In this document: positions 27,823-28,416 of the stretch, piece by piece | Layout: the number at the start of each line of letters is the position of its first letter | Position numbering within the stretch: the first letter of the stretch is position 1 | Assembly: GCA_020650975.1 (NCBI GenBank) | Contig: JAIPMN010002731.1 | Coordinates: 1 to 28,416, forward strand | Origin: Apostichopus californicus | Lineage: Eukaryota; Echinodermata; Holothuroidea; Aspidochirotida; Stichopodidae | Direction of reading: 5' to 3' | DNA length: 28,416 nt | Position numbers and translations under genes: made by a program | Notes under the pieces: model-generated | The model's database searches: none | The model's input: only the letters and a program-made list of their open reading frames with translations | Told to the model about the DNA's origin: nothing

Positions 27823-28321
27823 ACTGGAATTGCAACAAAAGTATCATCAAAGAAGAATGCTGTCCTAATTTATTTGCTATGAGTGTCTCAAAGAGCCCAA
27901 GCTTTAGTCTCCTCAGAAATGTCCTTAAATGTGTTTTATGTTTCTTTTTGAGTTTTTGTCAACATTTTTGTACATACCGTTATTTGTCTGTGCTGCTTTA
28001 GGTATATATATCAAACTGTTTGAATCTGGGGAAGGTCGGTGAAGGTTCCTTCCTTTTCATGTCTTTATCTCTCTATAAAGTATACCACAAATGAAATATG
28101 CTGCAGGTGTTATTAAAGTTTGGGTTTTTTACTGTATTGGGAAATTCTGGGCACTGCTTCTCGGTGACTTTATTTCGCAGCATGTGGTAAATCGAATGAA
28201 CAAGGCAAGTTGTGACGTTACGACCGGTTGGGTCAATCTCGTAATGCCAAGAACACTCCGATACTGTCCTCGTATGTTATGCTTCAAAGCACGGGTACTG
28301 ACAGTATGAACAGTTTTTAAC

Positions 28322-28416
28322 CTGCAACCAAGGGCGTAGGAACCGGGGGGGCTGGGGGCTCCAGCCCCCCAGTGAAAAATACGGGGGGTGGAAGTATCAT
28401 TCCGCCCCCCCCCCCC
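28322..28416. repeat. Edge of a dispersed repeat with G- and C-runs
   Basis: The last 95 bases read GGGCGTAGGAACCGGGGGGG, then a short inverted repeat TGGGGGCT/AGCCCCCA at about 28350-28370, GTGAAAAATACGGGG, and a run of C to the window end. I recall this GGGCGTAGGAACC opening from marine invertebrate repeats. The element continues beyond the window. Confidence 0.55.

Larger units (their letters stand above)
26022..28321 (+). other. 3' untranslated region and flank, end point undefined
   Basis: After TGA the sequence is AT-rich with A-runs at 26261-26275 and 26375-26384, a G-rich stretch at 26500-26545 and no credible coding segment. Canonical AATAAA hexamers occur at 26383-26388 and 27321-27326. 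Either, or a later one, could end the transcript. A 65-bp minisatellite occupies 27461-27822. Bases 27823-28321 show nothing recognisable. Confidence 0.7.

Noticed and set aside
28091..28309. 72-residue open frame on the + strand near the window end
   Set aside because: No recognisable domain, no splice context, and its length is within chance expectation.

Overview
The window reads as one long, intron-rich animal gene on the + strand, with its 3' end and flank. All GT-AG introns splice in frame: 36 exons between 309 and 26021 join into one open frame of 7,659 nt (2,552 codons plus stop) with no internal stop. The protein is the C-terminal four-fifths or so of a FREM2-type basement-membrane protein, called ECM3 in sea urchins. 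It contains the end of one CSPG repeat, nine complete CSPG repeats, five Calx-beta domains, a large conserved post-Calx region, a basic cleavage-like site, one transmembrane helix and a cytoplasmic tail ending in a PDZ-ligand-like TEV. FREM2 orthologs carry about twelve CSPG repeats, so the signal peptide, N-terminal domain and roughly three repeats should lie upstream of base 1.

The organism is a metazoan, most likely a marine invertebrate deuterostome and plausibly an echinoderm. The evidence is short introns (about 200-1,100 bp), frequent G/C homopolymer tracts, an intronic SINE-like tail ending in (ATT)n, and a terminal repeat with long G and C runs. The protein is close to vertebrate FREM2 at its C-terminus (for example FQQTNRPVPVVYSLNTEF) but diverged in the CSPG repeats. 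The species cannot be fixed from the sequence alone.

Layout: 1-308 partial intron; 309-11341 CSPG-repeat exons (e1-e17); end of e17 to 19926 the five Calx-beta domains (e17-e28); 20328-25460 the post-Calx region (e29-e35); 25461-26021 last coding exon with transmembrane helix and tail; 26022 onward 3' UTR of unknown length, a 65-bp minisatellite and flank. Introns hold two tRNA-like SINE heads antisense to the gene, a SINE-like tail, several tandem repeats and many G-rich tracts. No second protein gene, CRISPR array or prokaryotic feature was seen.

No unknown multi-gene system is visible. The most informative points are the complete exon model, the conserved TEV tail and cleavage-like site, a cysteine pair in Calx-beta 1-4 that is missing from Calx-beta 5, the phase-1 introns bounding Calx-beta modules, and a tandemly triplicated splice-donor region after e15.
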